From Microbacterium ureisolvens (GTDB lineage Bacteria; Actinomycetota; Actinomycetes; Actinomycetales; Microbacteriaceae), in contig NZ_JADIJE010000005.1 of assembly GCF_015278315.1 (NCBI RefSeq), positions 248,001-312,000 on the forward strand: a stretch of 64,000 nt of DNA, in the 5' to 3' direction. Shown in pieces: positions 54,221 to 63,090 of this stretch. Each line of letters opens with the position of its first letter. Position 1 is the first letter of the stretch. The notes beneath the pieces were generated by a model. That model did not search any database. It saw only the letters and a program-made list of their open reading frames with translations, and was not told the origin of the DNA. A program made the translations under genes and the position numbers.

Positions 54221-55090
54221 ATGACCGATGTCCTGAACGCGCTCATCCTGTCGGGTCACATGACCCGCGAGCACGACAACGAGTTCCGCAGCTTCCGCCA
54301 GCACAACCAGTGGCTCACGACCCTGCTCGAAGACACCGGGCGCTTCCGGGTCCGCATCGTCGAGGATCCGCGCGGACTCGGCGCCGACATCATCGACAAG
54401 TACGACGTCGTCATCGTCGTCTTCGAAGGTCGCGACGGCTACCACGAGAAGGCGGTCGGCTTCGGAGCGGAGACGGATGCTGCGCTCCTGAAGTTCGTCC
54501 ATGACGACGGCAAAGGCATCGTGTGGTTCCACGGGTCCGCCGCGCAGGAGGACGACTGGGGCTACCCCGACGAGTACAACGTCATGCGCGGCTCCCGCCT
54601 CACCGTCGCCGGGGGACTGCGGCCCCGGCCGTGGGGCGAGGCGCAGCTCGACACGGTCGAGCCGCGGCACGCGATCACCGAGGGCATCAGCGCCCGGTGG
54701 ACGGTCACCGGCGACGACATCCTCACCGGCGTCGAGATCGCCGAGGGCGCCCAGGTGCTCCTCACGACGTACGACGACCTCGAGTCGTACGAGAAGGCCC
54801 CGATGTGGCCGATGTCGCACTACCCGGTGGAGATCCCGCCGGAGGGCATCGCTGCGCTTCCGGGCATGAACACGGATCAGCCGATCGCCTGGATCAACGA
54901 GTACGGCGCCGGCCGGTCGTTCACCATCACGATCGGCCACGATATCGACACGTTCCGCCGCATCGAGTTCATCCGCATGTTCCCGCGGGGCGTCGAGTGG
55001 GCGGCGATCGGCGAGATCACGCTCGATGGCCCGGATCGTCGTGGTGAGCGGCGCTTCCTGCCGTGGCCGTACTACAACCACGAGGGCTGA
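54221..55090 (+). CDS. ThuA-like domain protein
   Basis: 289 residues from ATG 54221 (GAAGGAG upstream). VLNALILSGHMTREHDNEFRSFRQHNQWLTTLLEDTG, KYDVVIVVFEGRD, GIVWFHGSAAQ and TITIGHDIDTFRR are ThuA/glutamine-amidotransferase-like fold features. ThuA proteins take part in 3-keto-disaccharide metabolism in other bacteria, which suits this cluster; the exact reaction is unclear. Last gene of the rightward run, ended by a perfect 20-bp hairpin. Confidence 0.8.
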   Translation: MTDVLNALILSGHMTREHDNEFRSFRQHNQWLTTLLEDTGRFRVRIVEDPRGLGADIIDKYDVVIVVFEGRDGYHEKAVGFGAETDAALLKFVHDDGKGIVWFHGSAAQEDDWGYPDEYNVMRGSRLTVAGGLRPRPWGEAQLDTVEPRHAITEGISARWTVTGDDILTGVEIAEGAQVLLTTYDDLESYEKAPMWPMSHYPVEIPPEGIAALPGMNTDQPIAWINEYGAGRSFTITIGHDIDTFRRIEFIRMFPRGVEWAAIGEITLDGPDRRGERRFLPWPYYNHEG

Positions 55091-55097
55091 GTCGCGG

Positions 55098-55140
55098 GAC
55101 GCGGAGGGGCCGGACGCGTCGCGTCCGGCCCCTCCGCGTC
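55098..55140. terminator. Perfect 20-bp stem terminator between convergent operons
   Basis: The 20-bp arms 55098-55117 and 55121-55140 are exact complements around a 3-nt loop. It sits between the ThuA-like and the third fusion gene, whose stop is 17 nt away, and serves both directions. Confidence 0.85.
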
Positions 55141-55156
55141 GTCGAGCGACCCGCGG

Positions 55157-56596
55157 TCAGCGGGCCGTGCCCACGGCCGACAGTGCGCGCTGCGCAAGCG
55201 CGAGGTGCGCGCGGGTCGTCTCCGCCGGATCGGCGTCCAGCCACTCGTGGCCGCCCCACTCGCTGGTGAGCGTGCCGGTGAAGCCGGTGCGACGCAGGGC
55301 CGCCCCGATGTCGGCGATCGGCGCGGAGACGCGGCCGTCGGCGTCGTCGAGATCCCAGAACTTGAGGTGCACGCCGGCGGTGAGCGGGAGCAGCGGCTCG
55401 AGGTCGGCGACGTCCGACCGACCGAACCGTACGAGCAGATTCATGAAGAGCGTGTGGACGGCGGGCGGCACGCGTCCCTCCCGGAGCGTGGCGATCACGG
55501 CCTGGTGGGTCTCGGGCGCGCGCCATTCGGTCTCGAGGCGGTGCACCAGCTCGTCGTCGACGCCGCCCCGGCGGAGCTCGTCGAGGTACGACGGCGGCAG
55601 CGAGGGCATGAGCAGGCTGATGTCGACGAGCACGCGGATGCGGGGATCATCGAGTCCCTGCAGCAGCTGGAGGTTCGCCGCGACCGCAGGCACGTCGAGC
55701 GTCTGCTGCCCCTGGATCTCCTCGTAGAGGACCACGTCCAGCTCGTGGAGCACGGGCTGCGCGAGGCGCAGCAGCTCCGGACCCGTCTGACCGAACGGCA
55801 CGCGCACGCCGCGGGCGCCCAGCCGGGCCGCCGCGCGCAGCTGCGGCACGAGGAACGCGAGCCGCTCCTGCTCGGTGCGCCGATACGTCGGCGAGATCCA
55901 GTCGTCGAGGCTCGCTCCGACGATCGTCACGGCGCCGCCCGCCACGGCCAGACCTTCGCGGAACGCATCCACCTCGGTGTCGGACGGCTCGGGGAACGAG
56001 CGCCACACCTGACCCGCCTCGATCTCGATGGTCGATGCGACGCCGTCCGCGACGACGCCGATCGCGATGTCGTCGGCCGTCCGTTCGGCGCGGATCACCT
56101 CGGGCGTCCAGTTGAACGCACTGGCTGACAAGGTCCAGTCACCGGGAGCGTGATTCTGGGGCGCGCTCGCCGGCTCGCGAACGGTCGTTCGCCCGGCCGT
56201 CGATTGCGGGCGAACGGATGCCGCGTCCCCGAGCACGAGCGGCCGTTCGGCGCGGAACGGCAGGGCGAGCGGACCGGATGGCCCGGCCTGGAGGTACGGC
56301 ACCACGAGCACGAACGACACCGAGATGTCGTGGGCGCCGGGAGGCAGCATCCGTTCGCCGTGCAGTTCGAGCCGGTCCTGGATGAACCACCAGCCCTGCT
56401 CGGCCTGGAGGGCGTCGGGTTCGACCTCGCGCTCACCGAGGCGGACCGTGACGGAGACGGGGGCCCCGTCGACCTGCACCGCGATGTCGGTCACGGCGGC
56501 GAGGGGCATCGACCGGATCCACGGCAGGCTCACGCGCAGGGCGAAGCCCGAATCCGTCGCGACGAGCGCATCGTCCAGCAGCAGCGGCAACGCCAT
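55157..56596 (-). CDS. Single-chain C-glycoside deglycosidase-like protein 3 (divergent fusion)
   Basis: 479 residues from ATG 56596, with GGGAG 8 nt upstream. Residues 1-125 are beta-like (VSLPWIRSMPLAAVTDIAVQVDGAPV, WWFIQDRLEL, VPYLQAG). The barrel starts near residue 155 and keeps the ligands: Glu in VLYEEIQGQ, Asp in VLVDISLLMPS, His in AGVHLKFWDLDD, Glu in LTSEWGGHEW. Loops differ from the other two fusions, so it probably has a different substrate. Reads leftward, downstream of the ROK regulator gene, from which a 94-bp gap separates it. Confidence 0.75.
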   Translation of the reverse strand: MALPLLLDDALVATDSGFALRVSLPWIRSMPLAAVTDIAVQVDGAPVSVTVRLGEREVEPDALQAEQGWWFIQDRLELHGERMLPPGAHDISVSFVLVVPYLQAGPSGPLALPFRAERPLVLGDAASVRPQSTAGRTTVREPASAPQNHAPGDWTLSASAFNWTPEVIRAERTADDIAIGVVADGVASTIEIEAGQVWRSFPEPSDTEVDAFREGLAVAGGAVTIVGASLDDWISPTYRRTEQERLAFLVPQLRAAARLGARGVRVPFGQTGPELLRLAQPVLHELDVVLYEEIQGQQTLDVPAVAANLQLLQGLDDPRIRVLVDISLLMPSLPPSYLDELRRGGVDDELVHRLETEWRAPETHQAVIATLREGRVPPAVHTLFMNLLVRFGRSDVADLEPLLPLTAGVHLKFWDLDDADGRVSAPIADIGAALRRTGFTGTLTSEWGGHEWLDADPAETTRAHLALAQRALSAVGTAR

Positions 56597-56699
56597 CGTG
56601 TTCACTCCCTTGTGTCGGCGCCGGCAGAGCCGGCTTCAGACAGGAAACTACACGCTTTTGTTGATTTCTGTAAGAAGTTGTCGGCGAATGACGAGAGTC

Positions 56700-57977
56700 C
56701 TACGCCACCGCTTCGAGGGCGCCGCGGATCGCCACGACCGTGGGCCGCCCGTCGCCGAACCAGCGGGGGAAGGTGACCTCGAAGAGCTGCTCGCGCACCA
56801 TCTCCACACCGCCGCGCAGCGGCTCGCGCCGGTCGTTGACGGACTGCGCGATCGTCAGATCTCGCGTGGCGAGGGGGAGCGACAGCTCGTAGACGCGCTG
56901 ACGCACCTCGGCCAGCAGCAGCTCTCCGGCGCCGGCCATGGCGCCGCCCATCACGATCACTGACGGGTTGAACATGTTGACGAGCGCGGCGATCGACTCG
57001 CCGACGACGCGGGCCGAGCGCTGCACAAGCCGGATCGCGAGCGCGTCGCCGTTCTCGGCTGCGATCGAGATGAGCTCGGGCGTGAGCTCCTCGCCGTCGG
57101 CGACGGCGGTGGCGAGCACACCCGTGGCGCCGGCCTCGATCTCGGCGAGGGCGTCGCGGATCATCGCCCACCCGCCGGCGACGGCTTCCAGGCATCCGAT
57201 CTTGCCGCAGCGGCAGAGGGCATCAGAATCGCGCACCCGCACGTGGCCGATGTCGCCCGCGGCGCCGTTGACGCCACGGTGGATGCGCCCGTGCGAGAGG
57301 AGTCCCGCGCCGATGCCGGAGCCCATCTTGCAGTAGATCAGGTCGAGGCGGTCGTCGTCGCGGCGGGCGCGCTCCCCGAAGGTGAGCAGGTTCACGTCGT
57401 TGTCGACCCACACGGGTGCGTCGTAGCGCTGCTCGAAGCGGCGCCGCACATCGAAGCCGTTCCAGCCGGGCATGATCGGCGGTGCGACCGGGCGACCGCT
57501 GTCGAAGTCGACCGGGCCGGGCACGCCCACACCGATGCCCCAGACTGGCACGTCCGGGGTGCGCGCGAGCACCTCGTCGATCATGCTCAGGGCCTTGTCG
57601 AGCGTCTCCGCGGGTCCGCGGGCGATGTCCCACGGCGAATGCTCCTGATCGATGACGTCGCCGTCGAGGAGTGCGACGCCGACATGGATGTGGAGCGCGC
57701 CGAGGGCGCAGACGACGATGCGTCCGGCGTCGCCGCGGAAGCGGAGGGTGCGCGGTGCGCGGCCCCCAGAAGAGGGGCCGAACTCGCCGTCGGCGAGGTA
57801 GCCCATCTCGATCGCGTGGTCGACGCGCTGCGTCACGACGCCGCGGCCGAGACCGGTCACCCGGCCGATCTCGGGGCGGGTCGAGGCCTCGCCGGTGCGA
57901 ACCATGTTGACGATGCGAAGAAGGCTCGTCATCTCGTCGGTCTGTGCGCCGAACCGCAGGGTGGACTCTCTGGCCAT
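56700..57977 (-). CDS. ROK family transcriptional regulator
   Basis: 425 residues. N-terminal winged helix (MTSLLRIVNMVRTGEASTRPEIGRVTGLGRGVVTQRVDHAIEMGYL, residues 16-61), a ROK sugar-kinase-like domain with GVPGPVDFDSG, VDNDVNLLTFGE and GSGIGAGLLSHGRIHRG, and the zinc motif CRCGKIGCLEAVAGG near residue 250. Divergent from the Gfo/Idh-dioxygenase operon and upstream of fusion 3, so it likely represses both in answer to a sugar. Confidence 0.87.
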   Translation of the reverse strand: MARESTLRFGAQTDEMTSLLRIVNMVRTGEASTRPEIGRVTGLGRGVVTQRVDHAIEMGYLADGEFGPSSGGRAPRTLRFRGDAGRIVVCALGALHIHVGVALLDGDVIDQEHSPWDIARGPAETLDKALSMIDEVLARTPDVPVWGIGVGVPGPVDFDSGRPVAPPIMPGWNGFDVRRRFEQRYDAPVWVDNDVNLLTFGERARRDDDRLDLIYCKMGSGIGAGLLSHGRIHRGVNGAAGDIGHVRVRDSDALCRCGKIGCLEAVAGGWAMIRDALAEIEAGATGVLATAVADGEELTPELISIAAENGDALAIRLVQRSARVVGESIAALVNMFNPSVIVMGGAMAGAGELLLAEVRQRVYELSLPLATRDLTIAQSVNDRREPLRGGVEMVREQLFEVTFPRWFGDGRPTVVAIRGALEAVA

Positions 57978-58082
57978 GGTCGATTCTTACATAACGCCGC
58001 GCACTAGACACGGAAATCGTGACATCTATAGTCAAACGACTTCACACTTAGGTACGCTTCCAGCCGAAGTAAGGAGGCGTCC

Positions 58083-59114
58083 ATGGCTCGTGGTGTGGGC
58101 ATCATCGGTGCGGGTCCCGGAGTGGCGGCACTGCATCTTCCGACCCTCGCGCGCCTGAGCGACGCCTTCCGCGTCGTGCACGTCGCCGACGGGGGCAGCG
58201 GCCGGGCGGCCGCACTCGCGGCGCGCGGGGGTGCCCGATCGTCGACGGGCGCCGAGGCCATCATGGCGGATCCCGAGGCGGAGGTCGTCGCGATCTGCAG
58301 CCCGCCCGCCCAGCATGCGGCGCAGATCATCGCGGCCGTCGCCGCGGGCAAGCGCGCGGTGTTCTGCGAGAAGCCGATCGGCACGACCGTCGCCGAGGCG
58401 GAAGAGGCCGTCGAGGCGTGCCGCCGCGCCGGCGTGCCACTCATCGTCGGCACGAACCACTACTTCGACCCGGCGTGGGGCCGGGCCAAGCATCACCTCA
58501 CGGCGTCGGGCGGGCCGGTCATCTCGATCTCCATCACGCTCGCGCTGGCGCCCAACACGCGGTATCACCAGCTCGTCACCGAGCTGCCCGTCGCGGCGGA
58601 CGGGCGGGGCGGGCCCGACCTCACGCGCCCAGAGGTGGCGGCGGGCGTCGTGCGTCAGCTTCTCACCGGACTCGCGATCCACGATCTGCCGCTCGTGCGC
58701 GATCTCGTCCCGCGCTTCGAGCGCGTCGTCTTCGCGCGGGCGCTGCCCCCGCTCGGGTACGCGGTCGGCTTCGTGGCCGGCGGGGTCCCGGTCCAGCTCA
58801 CGACGGTGATGCTCCCGGAGGGCGCCGACACGCTCTGGCGCATCGCCGTCGCGACGGCTTCCGATCGGCTCGACGTCAGCTTCCCGCCCCCGTTCGTGCA
58901 CGCCGGCGGAGCGCGGGTGCGCGTGCGCGCGGCGGACGGCCGCGACACGGTCTACGCACACGATCCCGCCGACGGATACGTCGCGGAGTGGCGCGCCCTC
59001 GCGGAGCTGCTCGACGCCGGCCTGCCGGTGGAGTACGACGAACTGCTCGACGACGCCCGCTACGCCCTGGGGCTGGCGGACGCCGCGGCGGAGCTGATCG
59101 GAGCCGCAGCATGA
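58083..59114 (+). CDS. Gfo/Idh/MocA family oxidoreductase 2
   Basis: 343 residues with an AAGGAGG ribosome site. GVGIIGAGPGVAALHLPTLARL binds NAD(P) and FCEKPIGTTVAEAEEAVEACRRAGV holds the EKP Lys near residue 98. The C-terminal domain is shorter and more divergent than in the paralogue at 51950, with His in GLAIHDLPLVRDL. Overlaps the following unknown gene by 4 nt. Presumed keto-sugar or inositol-like oxidoreductase linked to fusion 3. Confidence 0.82.
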   Translation: MARGVGIIGAGPGVAALHLPTLARLSDAFRVVHVADGGSGRAAALAARGGARSSTGAEAIMADPEAEVVAICSPPAQHAAQIIAAVAAGKRAVFCEKPIGTTVAEAEEAVEACRRAGVPLIVGTNHYFDPAWGRAKHHLTASGGPVISISITLALAPNTRYHQLVTELPVAADGRGGPDLTRPEVAAGVVRQLLTGLAIHDLPLVRDLVPRFERVVFARALPPLGYAVGFVAGGVPVQLTTVMLPEGADTLWRIAVATASDRLDVSFPPPFVHAGGARVRVRAADGRDTVYAHDPADGYVAEWRALAELLDAGLPVEYDELLDDARYALGLADAAAELIGAAA

Positions 59115-59887
59115 CGACGCCCGTTCGAACCGACCTCGACGCCTACCGCGTCGCGGTGGCCGAGCTGCCCGTGAGCGCGATCGCGAGCCCTGACGTGCAG
59201 GGCGCCATCGCCGTCGTGCCCGGGGGCGACGCGTGGTGGGTGGTCGCCTCTGACGCTATCGCCGCCGGCGCGGCGGCCGTCGTCGTCGCGCAGCCTGCCG
59301 TCGGCCCGATCGAGGCGCTCGATGCCCTCGCCTCGCTCGCCGGAGCCATCCCCGTGGTCGTGGAGCGCCCGCTGCTCCGCGCCGACATGGTCGCCGCAGC
59401 GGGCGCGTCGATCGAGGAGCTCCCGGCTCCCGGCGCGCTCGTCGTCGAGTGCCATGCGCCCGCGCGCACGCTCGGTCCGGCGTTGCGCGACGCGATCGGG
59501 TGGGCGCGGGTCATCGCCGGCACGCCGCTCGCACCTCGGACGTCGGAGTCGTGGGGAGGCCGCGTGCTCGCCCTCCTCGAATCCGAGCATGGCTCCGCCG
59601 TGTCAATCGCCGCCGCCGCGCAGCCGGGCGCACCGCGCACCGGCCGCGTGCGGATCACCTCGATCGCCCCGACACCCGTCGAGGTCGACGCGGATCTCGA
59701 CACCGTCGTGGCCGTCACGGATGCCACGGGTCGACGCATCCTTCCCGCGTGCTTCGAGAGCTCCGAGCGCGTCGCGCTGCGCCGCGCGATCTCCGCGGTG
59801 CGCACGGCCGAGCGGCCCTCCGATCTCGCGGACCTGCGCCATGACACGGGTCTTGCCGCGGCGCTGCTTTCTGCGCGTCCCGCATAA
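59111..59887 (+). CDS. Hypothetical protein coupled to Gfo/Idh/MocA gene
   Basis: 258 residues, Ala-rich, with no signal peptide or membrane segment. I recognise no family. The pattern of alternating beta-alpha segments (AGAAAVVVAQPAVGPIEALDAL, GALVVECHAPARTLGPALRDAIGWARVIAG) hints at a Rossmann-like fold, possibly a partner or auxiliary chain of the oxidoreductase whose stop it overlaps. Confidence 0.6.
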   Translation: MTTPVRTDLDAYRVAVAELPVSAIASPDVQGAIAVVPGGDAWWVVASDAIAAGAAAVVVAQPAVGPIEALDALASLAGAIPVVVERPLLRADMVAAAGASIEELPAPGALVVECHAPARTLGPALRDAIGWARVIAGTPLAPRTSESWGGRVLALLESEHGSAVSIAAAAQPGAPRTGRVRITSIAPTPVEVDADLDTVVAVTDATGRRILPACFESSERVALRRAISAVRTAERPSDLADLRHDTGLAAALLSARPA

Positions 59888-59993
59888 ACGTCGGTGATCC
59901 GAGGGATAGCCGATATGGGATTCCTCGATATGCCCGAGTTCGGCGAAAGTGGTTGACGGGATCACCCCGATGACTCACCGAAAGGGATCGAAG

Positions 59994-61013
59994 ATGATCA
60001 AGCTTCTGTCACATCTGTCGTATGTGGCCATCACGTCGCCGGATGTCGAGGCATCCGTCGACTTCTACGTCAACCAGGTCGGCCTCACCGTCGTCGACCG
60101 CGTCGACGGCGCCGTCTACCTCCGCTGCTGGGGCGACTACTACGCCTACTCGGTCGTGGTCGTGCCGGGCGACGAGCCGGGTCTCGTGACCGCCGCGTGG
60201 CGCACGTCGAGCCCCGAGGCGCTCGAAGAGGCGGCGAAGCGCGTCGAGGCCGCCGGCATCCAGGGCGAGTGGATCGACGTCCACAGGATCGGCCGTGCCT
60301 ACCAGTTCACCGGCCCGTGGGGCCACTCGCTGACCCTGCACTGGGACGTCACGCGCCACCACGACACCGAGGGCGACGCCGCGTCGATCTACCCCGACCG
60401 CCCCTCGCGTCGCAGCAAGGTCGCGGGCGCCCCGCGCCAGCTCGACCACGTCACGATCGCGACCAGCGACGTCGACGCGTTCGTCCAGTGGTACGTCGAC
60501 GTGCTCGGCTTCCGCTTCATGGCTCGCACGCAGCTCGACGAGGCGCCGATCTCGGTGTTCTCGGTGCTCACGACCAACGAGAAGTCGCACGACCTCGGCG
60601 TCGTCCTCGACGGCTCGACCCGCGCCGGCCGCGTGAACCACTACGCCTTCTGGGTCGACACCCGCGAGGAGCTGCTCATCGCGGCTGACGTCCTCGGCGA
60701 GAACGGCTACCCGATCGAGTACGGCCCGTCGATCCACGGCATCGGCGAGCAGAACTTCCTCTACTACCGCGAGCCCTCGAGCCTGCGCATCGAGCTAAAC
60801 ACCGGCGGCTACCGCAACTACGTGCCCGACTGGGAGGCCAACACGTGGAAGCCGTCGCAGGGGTCGAACAACTTCTACCGCAACAGCGCCATGCCGATGT
60901 CGATGACGGAGTCCTTCCCGCCCGCCGACGGCCCGTCGGCGACGGAGGAGGGCGTTCCGGATGAGATCAAGGACGCCCTGCTGAACCCGTACGCCAAGCA
61001 CGGCCAGGGCTGA
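59994..61013 (+). CDS. Extradiol ring-cleavage dioxygenase-like (VOC/catechol 2,3-dioxygenase family)
   Basis: 339 residues from ATG 59994. Two VOC modules: residues 5-120 (SYVAITSPDVEASVDFYVNQVGLTVVDR) and 140-270 (QLDHVTIATSDVDAFVQWYVDVLGFRF). The Fe(II) ligands of type I extradiol dioxygenases are present: His in QLDHVTI (near 150), His in VNHYAFWV (near 216) and Glu in LRIELNTGG (near 268). It would cleave a catechol-type ring next to the hydroxyls. Followed by a hairpin, then hydrolases. Confidence 0.87.
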   Translation: MIKLLSHLSYVAITSPDVEASVDFYVNQVGLTVVDRVDGAVYLRCWGDYYAYSVVVVPGDEPGLVTAAWRTSSPEALEEAAKRVEAAGIQGEWIDVHRIGRAYQFTGPWGHSLTLHWDVTRHHDTEGDAASIYPDRPSRRSKVAGAPRQLDHVTIATSDVDAFVQWYVDVLGFRFMARTQLDEAPISVFSVLTTNEKSHDLGVVLDGSTRAGRVNHYAFWVDTREELLIAADVLGENGYPIEYGPSIHGIGEQNFLYYREPSSLRIELNTGGYRNYVPDWEANTWKPSQGSNNFYRNSAMPMSMTESFPPADGPSATEEGVPDEIKDALLNPYAKHGQG

Positions 61014-61019
61014 CAGGCT

Positions 61020-61054
61020 CGAGGGTGGGGATGCCGCAGGCGTCCCCACCCTCG
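61020..61054. terminator. 12-bp hairpin between dioxygenase and FAH-family genes
   Basis: CGAGGGTGGGGA (61020-61031) pairs exactly with TCCCCACCCTCG (61043-61054). It lies inside an apparent operon and may act as an attenuator or mRNA stabiliser, allowing more dioxygenase than downstream enzymes. Confidence 0.65.
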
Positions 61055-61087
61055 CACCACGTTCCGAACCACGGATCTGGAGAGAAC

Positions 61088-62059
61088 ATGACGACGTCGT
61101 CACACGGACTGACCGCCCCCTTCGCCCTCGCGCGCTACCGTGACGGCGATTCCGTGCGTCTCGGGCTCGTCGCCGGCGACCGCATCCGCGCGGTCTCCGA
61201 CGACGAGCTCGGCGCCGCCGGACTCAACGCCTTCCTGGCGCACCCCGATTGGGACCGCCTCCGCGCGCTCGCCTCACACGACGGGGGGTGGATGCCGCTG
61301 GCCGACGTCGTGCTCACCGCCCCAGTGGAGCCGCGACAGGTGGTGCAGGCAGGCGCGAACTATCGCGAGCACGTCATCGAGCTGGTCGTGGCGGGCCTCA
61401 CGCAGGACCCGTCCCGCTCGCCCGAGGAGGCCCGCGAGTTCGCGGCCAAGATGATGGACGACCGCCGTGCGAACGGCGAGCCGTACTTCTTCCTCGGACT
61501 GCCGACCGCCGTCGTCGGCGACGACGTGCCGCTCGTGCTGCCCGGCTACAGCGAGGTGCACGACTGGGAGCTCGAGCTCGCGGTCGTGATCGGCACCGAG
61601 GCGTTCCGCGTCACCCGCGAGGACGCGCTGCACCACGTCGCCGGCTACACGATCGTCAACGACGTCACGACGCGCGACCTCGTCTTCCGCAAGGACATGA
61701 AGGAGATCGGCACCGACTGGTTCCGCTCCAAGAACGCCCCCGGCTTCCTGCCGACCGGTCCTTTCCTGGTGCCGGCGCCTTTCGTGGCGGGGGAGGACCT
61801 CACGGTGCGACTCGAGCTCAACGGCGACACGATGCAGAACGGATCGACGAGCGACCTGCTCTTCGACATCCCGGCGCTCATCTCCGCCGCGTCGCAGACG
61901 ACGACCCTGCTGCCCGGTGACCTGCTCCTCACGGGGAGCCCTCCCGGCAACGGCCAGCATTGGAAGCGGTTCCTGCGGGACGGCGACGTCATGACGGGGT
62001 CCATCTCGGGCCTCGGCACGCAGGTGGTCCGCTGCCTCGCGGAAGGACCGGCGGTATGA
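61088..62059 (+). CDS. Fumarylacetoacetate hydrolase family protein
   Basis: 323 residues from ATG 61088 (GGAGAGA upstream). VVQAGANYREHVIEL, HDWELELAVVIG with the metal Glu pair (near 160), GYTIVNDVTTRDLVFRKD with Asp, and LLTGSPPGNGQHWKRFLRDGDVM are FAH catalytic-domain features. In meta-cleavage pathways this family hydrolyses or decarboxylates the dienoate ring-fission product. Overlaps the cyclase gene by 4 nt. Confidence 0.88.
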   Translation: MTTSSHGLTAPFALARYRDGDSVRLGLVAGDRIRAVSDDELGAAGLNAFLAHPDWDRLRALASHDGGWMPLADVVLTAPVEPRQVVQAGANYREHVIELVVAGLTQDPSRSPEEAREFAAKMMDDRRANGEPYFFLGLPTAVVGDDVPLVLPGYSEVHDWELELAVVIGTEAFRVTREDALHHVAGYTIVNDVTTRDLVFRKDMKEIGTDWFRSKNAPGFLPTGPFLVPAPFVAGEDLTVRLELNGDTMQNGSTSDLLFDIPALISAASQTTTLLPGDLLLTGSPPGNGQHWKRFLRDGDVMTGSISGLGTQVVRCLAEGPAV

Positions 62060-63054
62060 GCGCGCCGAGCGAGAACCCCGCCGACCTCGATCGGCAGAAC
62101 CCCGCCGCCGAGATCGCGGCGCGCGCCGAGGCCTTCCGCAACTGGGGCCGGTGGGGCGAGGACGACGTGCTCGGCACGCTCAACTTCATCGACGCCGCCA
62201 AGCGCGTCGAGGCCGCCGCCCTGGTGCAGGACGGCGAGGTGATCTCGCTCGCGCAGGCGTTCGACACGAACGGCCCGCAGAAGGGGTGGCGCCGGCGCAC
62301 CAACCCGGTGCACACGATGACCGACACCGGCACCGACGCCGAGCGCGGCAGCCAGGGCTTCCCCCACGGCATCGGCGGCGCCGACGACGTGATCGCGATG
62401 CCGCTGCAGTGCTCCACCCAGTGGGACGGACTCGGCCACATCTTCGACCACGGCAACGCCTGGAACGGGCGGCGCGCGGGCGACGTCGTCACGAGCGACG
62501 GCGACCTCGTCACGGGCATCGAGCACGCGGCATCCGTCATCGTCTCGCGAGGTGTGCTTCTCGACGTCGGCCGTCATCTCGCGCCCGAGACCGGCGAGCT
62601 CGCCGACGGCTACGCCATCACCGTTGCCGACCTCGAGGCGACTATCGCCGCGCAGGGCGCCTCGAGCCGGGTCGGCCGCGGCGACATCGTGCTGGTGCGC
62701 ACGGGGCAGTACGCCCGCACCCGCCGCGACGGCTGGGGCGACTACGCCGGCGGACCGGCGCCAGGTCTGTCGCTCACCACCGCGGGCTGGCTGCATCGCA
62801 CCGAGATCGCCGCGATCGCCACCGACACGTGGGGCTTCGAGGTGCGGCCCAACGAGTTCGACGCGGCGGCGTTCCAGCCGCTGCACCAGGTCGTGATCCC
62901 GAACCTGGGACTCACGATCGGCGAGATGTGGAATCTCGACGCCCTCGCCGACGCGTGTGCGGCGCGCGGGCGCTGGGACTTCCTGCTGTCGGCGGCGCCT
63001 CTGCCGATCACGGGGGCGGTCGGCTCGCCGATCAACCCCGTCGCGATTCTGTGA
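62056..63054 (+). CDS. Cyclase family (kynurenine-formamidase-like) metal hydrolase
   Basis: 332 residues. WGEDDVLGTLNFIDAAKRVEAA, the metal-binding region STQWDGLGHIFDHGNAWNG (the usual HxGTHxD is modified to QWDGLGH), VLLDVGRHLAPETGE, VLVRTGQY and IATDTWGFEV, then LHQVVIPNLGLTIGEMWNLDAL. Large actinobacterial members occur in aromatic degradation clusters and probably hydrolyse a ring-cleavage product. Co-translated with the FAH gene. Confidence 0.83.
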   Translation: MSAPSENPADLDRQNPAAEIAARAEAFRNWGRWGEDDVLGTLNFIDAAKRVEAAALVQDGEVISLAQAFDTNGPQKGWRRRTNPVHTMTDTGTDAERGSQGFPHGIGGADDVIAMPLQCSTQWDGLGHIFDHGNAWNGRRAGDVVTSDGDLVTGIEHAASVIVSRGVLLDVGRHLAPETGELADGYAITVADLEATIAAQGASSRVGRGDIVLVRTGQYARTRRDGWGDYAGGPAPGLSLTTAGWLHRTEIAAIATDTWGFEVRPNEFDAAAFQPLHQVVIPNLGLTIGEMWNLDALADACAARGRWDFLLSAAPLPITGAVGSPINPVAIL

Positions 63055-63090
63055 TCCCCCCCCGAAGACAAAGAACAGAGAGGTTCTGAC

